A stretch of 64,000 bases of DNA, taken from contig NZ_LQBO01000001.1 of assembly GCF_001507555.1 (NCBI RefSeq), forward strand, positions 1,302,001-1,366,000, in the 5' to 3' direction. Numbering within the stretch: position 1 is the stretch's first letter; every line of letters begins with the position of its first letter. Both the position numbers and the translations under genes were made by a program. The notes beneath the pieces were generated by a model, which made no database searches, had not been told where the DNA came from, and saw nothing but the letters and a program-made list of their open reading frames with translations. The stretch is from Thiomicrospira sp. XS5 (lineage in GTDB: Bacteria; Pseudomonadota; Gammaproteobacteria; Thiomicrospirales; Thiomicrospiraceae). Below are positions 1-10,082 of the stretch, piece after piece.

Positions 1-759
<759 letters not shown>

Positions 760-836
760 TCAATTGATGTGGCGTATTATAGAGTGTTACGAGAATATTT
801 CAAGGACTTTCCCGGATTAATTTCGTAATCCTTTCA

Positions 837-860
837 AAAACGGCCAGGCCTGGCCGTTTT
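837..860. terminator. Palindromic terminator carrying CCAGGCCTGG (844-853)
   Basis: A perfect 24-bp palindrome: AAAACGGCCAGG followed directly by its complement CCTGGCCGTTTT. Folded, it gives a ten-pair stem closed by a GGCC tetraloop and followed by T-residues, and it can act in either direction. It lies between the tRNA gene and nasT. It is one of 19 copies of the window-wide repeat. Confidence 0.65.
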
Positions 861-952
861 ACACTTTCTTTTCTATTTCTTGTAAAACGGATGCGCGAAT
901 TCTGACGCTATTCGATATACTTTAGGCAACGTGAATTTAAGGTAAGTTTTAG

Positions 953-1540
953 ATGTCAGTTTCGGGAGAACCGACCAGAGTGATGTTGGTGGATAACGAG
1001 TCGGCGCGTGCGGCGTTGTTGTCCAAAGCATTGGAAGACCATGGTTACCAAGTGGTGGCCAGGGTGGCCCCTGGCCCGAGTTTGCTTTCTAAGGTGGCCA
1101 AAATCATGCCGGATATGATTGTGATTGATACGGACTCGCCGGATCGGGATATTTTGGACAGTATGTCGTTGCTGAATGAGCATAACCCGATGCCGGTGGT
1201 GATGTTTGCGGACGAGGATAATGAGACCATTATTCAGGAAGCGATTCGTTCCGGTGTGAGCGGCTATATCGCGAAAGGAGTGGACAAGGAACGCGTTAAT
1301 TCCATTATGAGTGTGGCGGTGGCGCGTTTTCGTGAGTATCAAGCCTTGAAGAACGAGTTACGCGAAACCAAGGATGAACTGGAAAGCAAGAAGGTGATTG
1401 ATAAAGCCAAGCGCTTATTGATGCTACAGAAGAAGGTTTCCGAAGATGAGGCTTATGAGGCGATGCGCAAGATGTCAATGGATCGGAATATTCGGATGGT
1501 TGACGTTGCGGAGAATATTATCAGTGTGCTGGAGTTGTGA
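953..1540 (+). CDS. nasT: NasT-type response regulator with ANTAR RNA-binding domain
   Basis: A nitrate-responsive transcription antiterminator. The N-terminal receiver-like domain (about residues 8-122) has the core acidic residues (VDN near 14, IDTDSP near 59-61). A helical linker leads to a C-terminal ANTAR domain (about 130-192, ending EAYEAMRKMSMDRNIRMVDV). ANTAR proteins bind paired hairpins in leader RNA and prevent termination; in known systems NasS holds NasT inactive until nitrate or nitrite binds NasS. The next gene encodes NasS, starting 8 bp downstream, and the likely target is the terminator at 2848-2900 ahead of the transporter genes. The 195-residue length fits the family. Confidence 0.93.
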   Translation: MSVSGEPTRVMLVDNESARAALLSKALEDHGYQVVARVAPGPSLLSKVAKIMPDMIVIDTDSPDRDILDSMSLLNEHNPMPVVMFADEDNETIIQEAIRSGVSGYIAKGVDKERVNSIMSVAVARFREYQALKNELRETKDELESKKVIDKAKRLLMLQKKVSEDEAYEAMRKMSMDRNIRMVDVAENIISVLEL

Positions 1541-1548
1541 GGGGCAGT

Positions 1549-2697
1549 ATGACGCAAATTAATATCGGATTCATTCCATTGACAGACAGCGCACCTCTGG
1601 TCGTGGCCCAGGAACAGGGTTTTTTCGAAAAGGAAGGGTTGGACGTTCGTTTGCAGCGCGAGGTGTCCTGGTCGAATATCCGTGACAAATTGACGTTTGG
1701 CGAAATCGAGGCCGCTCAAATGTTGGCTCCGATGTTGATGGCGTCCACTTTGGGCGTAGGCGGCTTGAAAAAACCGTTGGTCACGGCTTATTCATTTGGC
1801 TTGAATGGCAATGCAATCAGTGTGTCGAATGCGTTGTATCGTGAAATGCTGCCGTATGAGGACAAGGTGCTGGCGAAGCCGGAATTGAGCGCTCAGGTTT
1901 TGAAAAAAGTGATTGATGCCCGACAAGGAGCCGGAAAAGAACGCCTGCGATTTGCGGTGGTGTTTCCATTCTCGATGCATCACTATTTGTTGCGCCACTG
2001 GTTGAGCAGCGCCGGGATTTCCCCTGAGCAAGATGTGCAAATCGTCGTGGTGCCGCCACCCAGTGTGGTCAAAGCGATGGAAGAGGATTTGATTGACGGT
2101 TATTGCGTGGGGGAACCTTGGGGCACCCATGCCGCGATGCGCAAAGCCGGGGTGACGCTGATTACGGGGTATGAGATTTGGAATAACGCGCCCGAGAAAG
2201 TGTTGGGGGTGACGAAAACCTGGGCGGAAGCCAACTCGGAAACGCATCGCAAGTTGATTTGGGCGTTGTATCAAGCCAGTGAATGGATTGATCAGCCTGA
2301 CAATAAGGAAACTTTGGTGCATTGGCTTGCGCAGCCGCAATACGTGGGGGCGCCGGAGTCGTCGCTTTGGAATTGTATCAATCAGGAGATATATCACCCG
2401 GATGATCAGCTTCGTCGCCAGGTGCCGAACTTTACGACGCCGTTTAAATATTTAGCCAACTTTCCATGGCAGTCGCATGCCGATTGGATATTGCAACAAA
2501 TGCAGGCGTGCGGGCAATTGGCCGAACCGTTGGATGTGGCGGCCGTATCGGAATCCATTTACTGGACAGACTTATACCGAGATGTGGTGGGCGGCCATGG
2601 TGTGACCTTGCCCAGCGCGAATCGTAAGCCGGAAGGGGAGCATTGCGCTCCCTGGTTATTGGAAGGCATTCAAATGGGAGAAGATTGCTTTATTTAA
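1549..2697 (+). CDS. nasS: NasS nitrate/nitrite sensor, cytoplasmic NrtA-like binding protein
   Basis: A periplasmic-binding-protein fold of the NrtA/CmpA family, but starting directly at the mature domain (TQINIGFIPLTDSAPL) with no signal peptide, as expected of the cytoplasmic sensor NasS. The motif GYCVGEPWG is shared with the NrtA-like protein encoded at 2979. In characterised bacteria NasS sequesters NasT and releases it when nitrate or nitrite binds. The start is taken as ATG 1549, preceded by AGGGG; a GTG at 1537 overlaps nasT and lacks a ribosome site. The product is 382 residues. A substrate-binding protein for a transporter is the alternative, but the missing signal and the nasT pairing argue against it. 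Confidence 0.9.
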   Translation: MTQINIGFIPLTDSAPLVVAQEQGFFEKEGLDVRLQREVSWSNIRDKLTFGEIEAAQMLAPMLMASTLGVGGLKKPLVTAYSFGLNGNAISVSNALYREMLPYEDKVLAKPELSAQVLKKVIDARQGAGKERLRFAVVFPFSMHHYLLRHWLSSAGISPEQDVQIVVVPPPSVVKAMEEDLIDGYCVGEPWGTHAAMRKAGVTLITGYEIWNNAPEKVLGVTKTWAEANSETHRKLIWALYQASEWIDQPDNKETLVHWLAQPQYVGAPESSLWNCINQEIYHPDDQLRRQVPNFTTPFKYLANFPWQSHADWILQQMQACGQLAEPLDVAAVSESIYWTDLYRDVVGGHGVTLPSANRKPEGEHCAPWLLEGIQMGEDCFI

Positions 2698-2799
2698 GTG
2701 CAATTGAACTGTTTTGGAACATGATGATGTGGTCTTAAGCGGCGCCTTATTCCAATGTTTTTTATTTAACTGTATGTTTATAAAATAAAATTAATTTTT

Positions 2800-2814
2800 T
2801 GGCACGGATATCGT
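2800..2814 (+). promoter_or_regulatory. Possible sigma-54 promoter, good -24 and weak -12
   Basis: TGGCACG at 2800-2806 is a perfect -24 element. The -12 position at the right spacing reads TCGT instead of TTGC, so only the G of the GC pair is kept. It sits 34 bp upstream of the leader terminator, where a nitrogen-regulated promoter would be expected. Confidence 0.3.
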
Positions 2815-2847
2815 TTAAAGAAAGCTAAATTGAAGAAAAGAGTGTAG

Positions 2848-2900
2848 ACGCTCACGGACTGTTTCCCGAATGGGAGGCAAGTCCGTGGGCGTTTTTTTTT
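2848..2900 (+). terminator. Leader terminator of the nitrate operon, probable NasT-controlled attenuator
   Basis: The arms ACGCTCACGGACT (2848-2860) and AGTCCGTGGGCGT (2880-2892) pair over 13 positions with one G-T. A smaller inner hairpin (TCCC/GGGA) sits in the loop, and nine T follow. It lies about 80 bp before nrtA and after nasTS, so all downstream nitrate genes depend on read-through. That is how ANTAR-controlled nas operons work. I could not identify a convincing pair of ANTAR hexaloop hairpins, so control by NasT is inferred from context. Confidence 0.75.
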
Positions 2901-2978
2901 GCTTTTAAAAAGTTCAACGCCGAAACTTAAATAAAAGTAATGTGAATCCATAATGCCGCGAACAGCAAAGGAAGAAAC

Positions 2979-4358
2979 ATGATGACACAGACAGGACGAC
3001 GTACATTTATCAAGAAGACCGTTTTGGCGATGGCTGCAACGTTTGCGTTTGCATCCAACTCGGTTTACGCATTGGGCGACCCGGAAAAGGAAGACTTGAA
3101 ATTCGGTTTCATTAAATTAACCGATATGGCGCCTTTGGCCATTGCCTATGAAAAGGGGTATTTTGAAGACGAGGGCCTGTATGTGCAGTTGGAAGCGCAA
3201 GCCAACTGGAAAGTGTTGTTGGACCGTGTGATTGACGGGCAACTGGACGGCGCGCATATGTTGGCCGGCCAGCCGATTGCCGCCACCATTGGGTATGGCA
3301 CCAAAGCCAATGTCATTACGCCGATTTCGATGGACCTGAACGGCAATGCGATTACGGTTTCCAATAAAACCTGGGAAGAAATGAAACCGCATGTCGCCAT
3401 GAAAGACGGTAAACCAGAGCATCCTATCAGTGCGGCGGCCTTGAAGCCGGTGGTGGAAGCGTATAAGGATGCCGGTAAGCCGTTCAAAATGGGCATGGTT
3501 TTCCCGGTGTCGACCCATAACTACGAGCTGCGTTACTGGCTGGCCGCTGGCGGTTTGAAGCCAGGTTATTATGCGCCTCATAAAGGAGACACCGCCGGCA
3601 CCTTGGATGCCGACGTGCTATTGTCGGTTACGCCTCCGCCGCAGATGCCCTCAACGATGGAAGCCGGCACGATTGAAGGGTACTGCGTTGGTGAACCATG
3701 GAACCAGCAAGCGGTTTTCAAAGGCATCGGTGTGCCGGTGATTTCCGATAATTCCATTCAAAAGAATAACCCTGAAAAAGTGTTCGGGCTGCGTGAAGAC
3801 TTTTACAAGGAATATCCGAATACGACCATCCGAATCGTGAAAGCGATGATTCGGGCTGCGAAATGGTTGGATGAAGAGAACAATAAAAACCGTCCTGAAG
3901 CGGTGAAAATCCTTTCCCAATCGCATTATGTCGGTGCGGATTATAAAGTCATCGCGAATTCCATGACCGGCACCTTCGAATATGAAAAAGGTGACAAACG
4001 CTCGGAACCGGATTTCAACGTTTTCTTCCGTTATAACGCGACCTATCCATATTATTCCGATGCCGTTTGGTACATGACGCAAATGCGTCGTTGGGGACAA
4101 ATTTCCGACTATAAGCCGGATTCCTGGTATCAGGATATGGCGAAAAAGGTCTATCGTCCGGACATCTACAAAAAAGCGGTTGAGGCTTTGATTGAAGACG
4201 GCGTGATGGAAAAGTCCGAGTTCAAAGAGGTGTTTGCAACCGATGGTTATCGCGGTGTGCAGGATGATTTTATGGACGGCATTCCGTATGACGGACGTAA
4301 ACCCAATGCTTATATTGATAGTCTGAAAATCGGCTTGAAAGGTAAAGATACGCTTTAA
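2979..4358 (+). CDS. nrtA: Nitrate ABC transporter, periplasmic substrate-binding protein
   Basis: The substrate-binding subunit that captures nitrate (possibly nitrite) in the periplasm for the NrtB/NrtD importer. The N-terminus has a twin-arginine signal (GRRTFIKKT, then a hydrophobic stretch and a likely cut after VYA), so it is probably exported folded. The mature part is a 459-residue-class NrtA/NasF protein with the family sequences [17 protein letters not shown] and [12 protein letters not shown], homologous to the NasS-like protein just upstream. The start ATG 2979 follows AAGGAAGAA. The gene lies downstream of the leader terminator and is followed by a second hairpin before nrtB, an arrangement that would yield more binding protein than permease. 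Confidence 0.94.
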   Translation: MMTQTGRRTFIKKTVLAMAATFAFASNSVYALGDPEKEDLKFGFIKLTDMAPLAIAYEKGYFEDEGLYVQLEAQANWKVLLDRVIDGQLDGAHMLAGQPIAATIGYGTKANVITPISMDLNGNAITVSNKTWEEMKPHVAMKDGKPEHPISAAALKPVVEAYKDAGKPFKMGMVFPVSTHNYELRYWLAAGGLKPGYYAPHKGDTAGTLDADVLLSVTPPPQMPSTMEAGTIEGYCVGEPWNQQAVFKGIGVPVISDNSIQKNNPEKVFGLREDFYKEYPNTTIRIVKAMIRAAKWLDEENNKNRPEAVKILSQSHYVGADYKVIANSMTGTFEYEKGDKRSEPDFNVFFRYNATYPYYSDAVWYMTQMRRWGQISDYKPDSWYQDMAKKVYRPDIYKKAVEALIEDGVMEKSEFKEVFATDGYRGVQDDFMDGIPYDGRKPNAYIDSLKIGLKGKDTL

Positions 4359-4374
4359 GTTAAAAGTGACGTTT

Positions 4375-4403
4375 GGCCCCGTTTTGTTCCAGGGGCCTTT
4401 TTT
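4375..4403 (+). terminator. Hairpin between nrtA and nrtB
   Basis: GGCCCC (4375-4380) and GGGGCC (4392-4397) form a short GC stem followed by six T. In binding-protein transporter operons such intercistronic hairpins usually act as partial terminators or 3' stabilisers. Confidence 0.7.
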
Positions 4404-4423
4404 AAGATTCAAAGGTGAGTGAT

Positions 4424-5422
4424 ATGAATCCTTTAAAGTGGGCGATGGTAGCGCCTTTTTATAAATTGATGGCCGGTGAAGACCGCAAAAGCCAAGTGAA
4501 CCTGATTTTGAAAACCATTGGGTTGCCATTGTCAGGCCTGGTCATTTTCCTTTTGTTATGGCAGGGCGCCGCCTCGCATATCAATACTTCGCTGGGGCAA
4601 TTCCCTGGGCCGGTTCAAACGTACGAGCAGTTTGAAGCCTTGCAGGCGGAAGCCAAAGCCGAGGGTGTCAAAGAACAGGCGTTCTATGAACGGCAAGAAG
4701 CCCGTAATGCCAGAAAACTGGAGAAAAACCCGGATGCCGAGGTCAAGATTCGGGACTATATCGGCCCGCCGACATTCTTTGACCAGATTGGCCGTAGTTT
4801 GGTGACGGTGATGAGCGGGTTCATTCTCGCGTCGATTATTGCCATTCCGATTGGCATCATCATCGGCTTGAGCGCCAATGCTTACGCCGCCGTTAACCCG
4901 TTGATTCAAATTTTTAAACCGGTTTCGCCGTTGGCTTGGTTGCCGTTGGTGACGATGGTGGTGTCGGCCCTGTATGTCACGGATGATCCGGCGTTCGATA
5001 AAGCGTTTTTGAACTCCATGTTCACCGTGTTGTTGTGCTGCTTATGGCCGACCATCATTAATACCGCCGCGGGTGTGGCGACGGTGACGCAGGATTTGAA
5101 GAATGTCAGTCAGGTATTGCGCTTAAGTTGGTGGACGCATGTTCGCAAAATCGTTCTGCCATGTTCCATTCCGATGATGTTTACCGGTTTGCGTATCTCG
5201 TTGGGGATTGCCTGGATGGTTTTGATCGCGGCAGAGATGCTGGCACAGAACCCAGGCCTGGGCAAATTTGTCTGGGATGAGTTTCAGAATGGGAGTTCCG
5301 ATTCCTTAGGCCGCATTATGGTGGCTGTCATCACAATCGGTATTGTCGGGTTCTTTTTAGACCGGGGCATGCTGATGTTGCAAAAAGCCGTGTCCTGGGA
5401 CAAGTCGGTCACATTACGTTAA
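4424..5422 (+). CDS. nrtB: Nitrate ABC transporter permease
   Basis: The inner-membrane permease of the nitrate importer. After a first membrane segment (about residues 28-46) comes a charged region rich in E, K and A (about 60-110), then the typical binding-protein-dependent permease core with several membrane helices and the ATPase-coupling loop around IAAEMLAQNPGLGKFVWDEFQNG. NrtB/NasE family. ATG 4424 is chosen because AAAGGTGAG precedes it at good spacing; a GTG at 4415 would overlap that site. Product 332 residues. The gene contains a CCAGGCCTGG copy at 5252, read as NPGLG. The first ~110 residues are partly soluble and look longer than in minimal permeases. Confidence 0.92.
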   Translation: MNPLKWAMVAPFYKLMAGEDRKSQVNLILKTIGLPLSGLVIFLLLWQGAASHINTSLGQFPGPVQTYEQFEALQAEAKAEGVKEQAFYERQEARNARKLEKNPDAEVKIRDYIGPPTFFDQIGRSLVTVMSGFILASIIAIPIGIIIGLSANAYAAVNPLIQIFKPVSPLAWLPLVTMVVSALYVTDDPAFDKAFLNSMFTVLLCCLWPTIINTAAGVATVTQDLKNVSQVLRLSWWTHVRKIVLPCSIPMMFTGLRISLGIAWMVLIAAEMLAQNPGLGKFVWDEFQNGSSDSLGRIMVAVITIGIVGFFLDRGMLMLQKAVSWDKSVTLR

Positions 5423-5438
5423 GCGCGAGGAGAAAAAA

Positions 5439-6233
5439 ATGTCAGAAGTCCACTTAGAACTCACTCATGTGGGGATTGAGTTTCCGACGCCGAAGGGGCC
5501 TTTCCGCGCTTTGGAGAACGTTGATTTGAAGATCGATAAAGGCGAGTTTATTTCATTGATCGGCCATTCGGGTTGCGGGAAATCCACGGTATTGAACATT
5601 GTCGCCGGTCTGTATGGTGCCACCGAAGGCGGCGTCCTGTTGGACGGACGCGAAGTCAATGAACCGGGACCGGAAAGAGCGGTGGTGTTTCAAAACCATT
5701 CCTTATTGCCTTGGTTGACCGCTTATGAAAATGTTGAGTTGGCTGTTGACCAAGTGTTTAAAAGAACCAAAAGCGCGGCTGAAAAAAAGGAATGGATTGA
5801 GCACAACTTGAAATTGGTGCATATGGACCACGCCATGCATAAGCGGCCGGATGAAATTTCCGGGGGCATGAAGCAGCGCGTCGGTATTGCCCGTGCTTTG
5901 GCCATGCAACCCAAAATCATGTTGATGGATGAGCCGTTCGGGGCTTTGGATGCCTTGACTCGGGCGCATTTGCAAGACTCCTTGATGGAGATTCAAAAAG
6001 ATCTGAATAACACCGTGATCATGATTACGCATGACGTCGATGAAGCCGTATTGCTATCCGACCGTATTGTGATGATGACCAATGGCCCGGCGGCCACCAT
6101 CGGTGAAATTTTGAAGGTGGATTTACCGCAGCCGAGAGATCGTCTGGCCTTGGCGGATGATCCGACTTATAACCACTACCGTTCCGAAGTGCTGCGTTTC
6201 TTGTATGAAAAGCAACGCAAGGTGGAACACTGA
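5439..6233 (+). CDS. nrtD: Nitrate ABC transporter ATP-binding protein
   Basis: The ATPase subunit that powers nitrate uptake. Visible motifs are Walker A GHSGCGKST (42-50), Q-loop Gln85, signature SGGMKQR (141-147), Walker B LMDEP (162-166) and the switch His198 in ITHD. At 264 residues it is the single-domain NrtD/NasD form, without the C-terminal binding-protein domain seen in cyanobacterial NrtC. It starts 16 bp after nrtB with GAGGAG upstream. Members of this family also serve taurine and sulfonates, but the operon context makes nitrate the clear choice. Confidence 0.94.
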   Translation: MSEVHLELTHVGIEFPTPKGPFRALENVDLKIDKGEFISLIGHSGCGKSTVLNIVAGLYGATEGGVLLDGREVNEPGPERAVVFQNHSLLPWLTAYENVELAVDQVFKRTKSAAEKKEWIEHNLKLVHMDHAMHKRPDEISGGMKQRVGIARALAMQPKIMLMDEPFGALDALTRAHLQDSLMEIQKDLNNTVIMITHDVDEAVLLSDRIVMMTNGPAATIGEILKVDLPQPRDRLALADDPTYNHYRSEVLRFLYEKQRKVEH

Positions 6234-6244
6234 GGGCGGACGCT

Positions 6245-7459
6245 GTGAAATCGAAGTTGGTTTTAATCGGTTCCGGTATGGCCGGGACGCGTTTTCTGGA
6301 GAACCTTCTGGAGACGGCTCCGGATCAATACGAGATTGAAGTGTTTAATAAAGAACCGGTGGGCGGATATAATCGCATCCTGTTGTCCCCGGTTTTATCG
6401 GGCGAGAAGCAGTGGCCGGAGATTGTGACCCATTCGCCGGAGTGGTTCCAGGAGCGCGGCATTCGATTGCATCTGGGGAAAACCATTTCGTCGATTGATT
6501 CGGTCGGGAAAGTGCTTACGACTTTTTGCGGCGAAACGGTTTTTTACGACAAGCTCGTCATCGCGACGGGTTCCAAACCCTTTACCTTGGATATTCCCGG
6601 CAAGGACCTTCCGGGCGTGGTGACGTTTCGCGATATTCGGGATGTCGAAAGCATGGTGGCGGTCTCTGAAAACCGGGGCAAGGCTGTTGTCATCGGTGGA
6701 GGGCTGCTGGGGCTTGAAGCCGCTTATGGTTTGTTGAAAAGAGGCATGACCGTCACCGTCGTACACCGCAATCCGGTGCTAATGAATGTGCAGATGGACC
6801 AGGAAGCGGGGCAGCTTTTGAAAAATCATTTGATGTCCGGATTGGACGGCTTACCGGGAATGGCGTTTCGGTTAGGCGCGAATGTCGTTGAAATCGAGGG
6901 CGATTCGTGTGTGACATCGGTGCGCCTGGACAGTGGCGAAGTGCTGGCGACGGATTTAGTGGTCATGGCCATCGGGATACGCCCGAATGTCGCTTTGGCG
7001 GAAATGTCCGGCATTCGGGTCGACAACGGAATCTGGGTGAATGACCGGTTGGAAACCGATACCCGTGACATTTATGCGCTGGGTGAATGTACGGAACACC
7101 GCGGTCGAACCTATGGCTTGGTGGCACCACTGTATGAACAGGCGCAAGTGCTGGCGGACGTCTTGGCAGGTAAGGTGGCTGAATATACCGGGTCCTTGAC
7201 GTCCACCATGTTGAAAGTCACGGGCGTGAATTTATTTTCCGCGGGCCGCTTTCATTCCGAGGACGATACCCAAAGCATTATTTTTCGGGATCTGGCCAGA
7301 AACATTTACCGAAAGGTGGTGCTGAAAAACGGGCAGGTTGTGGGGGCGCTGTTATTTGGAGACACCACCGGCGCGAACTGGCTGTTTGATTTATTACGAA
7401 AACGTGAAGACATCACCGCCATGCGCGAGACATTGGTATTCGGTCCAGGGTATGCCTGA
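6245..7459 (+). CDS. FAD/NAD(P)H oxidoreductase, NasC-like electron donor for nitrate reduction
   Basis: A flavoprotein of the rubredoxin-reductase/nitrite-reductase N-terminal type. It has an FAD-binding GSGMAG near residue 9, an NAD(P)H-binding GGGLLGLEAA near 150-160, and a C-terminal FAD motif around IYALGECTEH. It is homologous to the first half of the NirB protein encoded next but lacks the iron-sulfur and siroheme parts. By analogy with Klebsiella NasC it probably passes electrons from NAD(P)H to NasA, whose C-terminal BFD-like [2Fe-2S] domain could receive them. The start is GTG 6245, 11 bp after nrtD, with GAGGGCGG upstream. Product 404 residues. Function is inferred from family and position. 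Confidence 0.85.
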   Translation: MKSKLVLIGSGMAGTRFLENLLETAPDQYEIEVFNKEPVGGYNRILLSPVLSGEKQWPEIVTHSPEWFQERGIRLHLGKTISSIDSVGKVLTTFCGETVFYDKLVIATGSKPFTLDIPGKDLPGVVTFRDIRDVESMVAVSENRGKAVVIGGGLLGLEAAYGLLKRGMTVTVVHRNPVLMNVQMDQEAGQLLKNHLMSGLDGLPGMAFRLGANVVEIEGDSCVTSVRLDSGEVLATDLVVMAIGIRPNVALAEMSGIRVDNGIWVNDRLETDTRDIYALGECTEHRGRTYGLVAPLYEQAQVLADVLAGKVAEYTGSLTSTMLKVTGVNLFSAGRFHSEDDTQSIIFRDLARNIYRKVVLKNGQVVGALLFGDTTGANWLFDLLRKREDITAMRETLVFGPGYA

Positions 7460-7487
7460 TGGAACCGACCGTCACAGGAGAACGGAT

Positions 7488-10028
7488 ATGAAACAGAAAA
7501 TCATCATTATCGGAAATGGCATGGTCGGGCACAACTTCGTGGAGAAGTTGGTCGACAGCGAGCAGTTCCACCAGTTTGAAGTCACCGTATTCGGTGAAGA
7601 ACCGAGAGCGGCTTATGACCGGGTGTATCTGTCATCGTATTTTTCCGGAAAAACCGCCGAAGACCTGTCTTTGGTCGCGCCGGGGTTTTATGAGGAAAAC
7701 GGGGTGGACTTGCGCTTGAAGGATAAGGTGGTCGCCATCGACCGTCGCGCGAAAACCGTGACGTCCGAATCCGGTGAAACCTTGCCGTACGATAAATTGG
7801 TTTTGGCAACGGGCTCCTATCCTTTTGTTCCGCCGATTAAAGGAAATGACCGGGAAGGTTGTTTGGTCTATCGCACGATTGAAGATTTGGACGCGATTCA
7901 AGCGGCGGCTGAATCCGGTCGTGTCGGAGTGGTGGTCGGTGGCGGTTTGCTTGGGTTGGAAGCGGCCAAGGCGCTGAAAGATTTAGGTTTGGAAACGCAT
8001 GTTGTGGAGTTTGCCCCGCGTCTGATGCCGGTCCAGTTGGATGACGGAGGCGCGGCACTACTGAAACGAAAAATCGAGCACCTGGGTGTCAGTGTGCATG
8101 TTTCCAAAGCTACGACGGAGATTGTCGCTGGAGAGCAGCACCTCAATAAGATGGTGTTTTCGGATGGTGAATCCTTAGAGACCGATATCGTATTGTTTTC
8201 GGCGGGTATCCGGCCTCGGGACGAGCTGGGACGTTTGGCCGACTTGGAGCTGGGACCGCGTGGCGGGATTCAAATCAATGATTACTGTATGACGTCCGAC
8301 CCGGACATTTATGCCGTCGGTGAATGCGCTTTACACGAAGGCATGATTTACGGATTGGTGGCGCCCGGATACGCCATGGCACAAGCCGTCGTCAATCAAT
8401 TGAATGCGCAGCCCGGTGAATTTTCCGGTGCGGACATGAGCACGAAGTTGAAGTTGATGGGGGTGGATGTCGGTTCCATCGGCGACCCGCACGGCAATGA
8501 CGAGAATGCGTTGTCTTATGTTTATGAAAACGGGCCTGAAGAGATTTATAAAAAAATCGTGGTGTCTTCCGACGGCCAGAAGCTGTTGGGCGCGGTGCTG
8601 GTGGGGGATGCCGAAGATTATGGCAACCTGTTGCAATTGATGCTCAATGATATCGATTTGCCCGAGCATCCCGACAGCTTGATTCTGCCCAATCGTGATG
8701 GGGCCGCCGACAATCTGTTCGGGCCGGATGCCTTACCGGAAACCGCTCAACTATGTTCCTGTTACGACGTTTCAAAAGGCGATGTGGTTCAGGCGGTGGA
8801 TGGCGGCTGTTGCACCATGGCCGATTTGAAGGCGACAACGCAGGCGGGGACCGGTTGTGGTGGCTGTGTGCAGTTGGTGACCAATGTTTTGAACAGTGAG
8901 CTGTCGAAACGCGGTGTGGAAGTGAATACCGATATCTGTGAACACTTCAGCCATACCCGCCAGGAGTTGTTTCATCTGTGTCAGGTCGGTGAAATCAAAA
9001 CGTTTCAGGATTTGATTCACAAACACGGTCGAGGGCACGGCTGCGAAATCTGTAAACAGGCCGCCGGCAGTATTTTCGCATCTCTGTGGAACAGTTATGC
9101 GCTGGAACCGGACAAAATTCCGTTACAGGACACCAATGACAACTATTTGGGCAATATGCAGAAAGACGGCACCTATTCGGTGATTCCCCGTGTGCCGGGC
9201 GGCGAAATCACGCCGCAAAAACTGATGGTTTTAGGGCAGGTGGCGACACAATACAAGCTGTATACCAAAATCAACGGCGGGCAGCGCATCGTGTTGTTTG
9301 GTGCTCAGATGAATGATTTGCCCGCCATTTGGAAAACGCTGATTGAGGCCGGATTCGAATCCGGTCAGGCCTACGCCAAAGCGTTACGGACCGTGAAATC
9401 CTGCGTCGGGTCGACTTGGTGTCGTTATGGCTTGGACGATTCCGTCACCATGGCGATTGACATGGAAAACCGTTACAAAGGTTTGCGCTCGCCGCACAAG
9501 ATCAAGATGGGGGTGTCCGGTTGTACGCGTGAATGTGCCGAAGCTCAGGCCAAAGACATCGGGTTAATTTCCACTGAAGAAGGCTGGAACCTTTATGTTT
9601 GCGGCAACGGCGGGATGAAACCGCGTCATGCGGATTTGTTCGCCACTCGTCTGACCCAGGAAGAGGTGTTTCGTTATGTTGATCGTCTGTTGATGTTTTA
9701 TATCCGAACCGCCGACCGTTTACAGCGAACCGCGACGTGGATGGAAAACCTGGAGGGGGGGCTGACTTACCTGCAAAAGGTGATTATCGACGATTCACTG
9801 GGTATTGGAGTGGAGTTGGAATCGCAAATGGCCGCCCTGAGAGATTCTTACCAGTGCGACTGGCAACGAGCGATTGAAGACCCGGCTTTCACGAAACGTT
9901 TCCGGTCTTTTGTCAATGTCGAAGACAAGGCGCCGCAATATTTTGTGCAAGAAAGGGGGCAAATCCGTCCGGCGACCGAACAGGAAACGCTGGACGGGAT
10001 TGCCGTGGAAATTCGCGATATTGCCTGA
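7488..10028 (+). CDS. nirB: Assimilatory nitrite reductase [NAD(P)H], large subunit
   Basis: Reduces nitrite to ammonium with NAD(P)H. Domain order: FAD/NAD oxidoreductase (about 1-410, GNGMVGHNF at the start and GGGLLGLEAAK near 155), a BFD-like [2Fe-2S] domain (CSCYDV...GTGCGGC), then the sulfite/nitrite-reductase-type siroheme-[4Fe-4S] domain with cysteine pairs CVGSTWC and CTREC. The 846-residue length matches NirB. The start is ATG 7488, preceded by AGGAGA. A frame-open stretch back to 7338 overlaps the previous gene and does not look like NirB. It needs NirD (next gene) as partner and siroheme from CysG downstream. Confidence 0.96.
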   Translation: MKQKIIIIGNGMVGHNFVEKLVDSEQFHQFEVTVFGEEPRAAYDRVYLSSYFSGKTAEDLSLVAPGFYEENGVDLRLKDKVVAIDRRAKTVTSESGETLPYDKLVLATGSYPFVPPIKGNDREGCLVYRTIEDLDAIQAAAESGRVGVVVGGGLLGLEAAKALKDLGLETHVVEFAPRLMPVQLDDGGAALLKRKIEHLGVSVHVSKATTEIVAGEQHLNKMVFSDGESLETDIVLFSAGIRPRDELGRLADLELGPRGGIQINDYCMTSDPDIYAVGECALHEGMIYGLVAPGYAMAQAVVNQLNAQPGEFSGADMSTKLKLMGVDVGSIGDPHGNDENALSYVYENGPEEIYKKIVVSSDGQKLLGAVLVGDAEDYGNLLQLMLNDIDLPEHPDSLILPNRDGAADNLFGPDALPETAQLCSCYDVSKGDVVQAVDGGCCTMADLKATTQAGTGCGGCVQLVTNVLNSELSKRGVEVNTDICEHFSHTRQELFHLCQVGEIKTFQDLIHKHGRGHGCEICKQAAGSIFASLWNSYALEPDKIPLQDTNDNYLGNMQKDGTYSVIPRVPGGEITPQKLMVLGQVATQYKLYTKINGGQRIVLFGAQMNDLPAIWKTLIEAGFESGQAYAKALRTVKSCVGSTWCRYGLDDSVTMAIDMENRYKGLRSPHKIKMGVSGCTRECAEAQAKDIGLISTEEGWNLYVCGNGGMKPRHADLFATRLTQEEVFRYVDRLLMFYIRTADRLQRTATWMENLEGGLTYLQKVIIDDSLGIGVELESQMAALRDSYQCDWQRAIEDPAFTKRFRSFVNVEDKAPQYFVQERGQIRPATEQETLDGIAVEIRDIA

Positions 10029-10042
10029 TTGGGAAAATATGG

Positions 10043-10052
10043 CCAGGCCTGG
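10043..10052. repeat. CCAGGCCTGG copy in the nirB-nirD gap
   Basis: Lies in the 54-bp spacer between two genes whose products form one complex. The flanking arms do not extend the palindrome far and there is no T-run, so it should not stop transcription. Unlike the copies at gene ends, this one has no obvious terminator role. Confidence 0.85.
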
Positions 10053-10082
10053 TCAATTTAAGAATTGGAAAGGAATGAGAGA

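Noticed and set aside
2712-2768. Terminator directly after nasS
   Set aside because: TTGGAA and TTCCAA before a T-rich stretch could pair, but the stem has only six pairs and a loop of about 30 bases. Too weak to call.
7338-7487. N-terminal extension of NirB starting within the preceding gene
   Set aside because: The extra 50 codons overlap the flavoprotein gene, show no family similarity, and a good ribosome site precedes ATG 7488.
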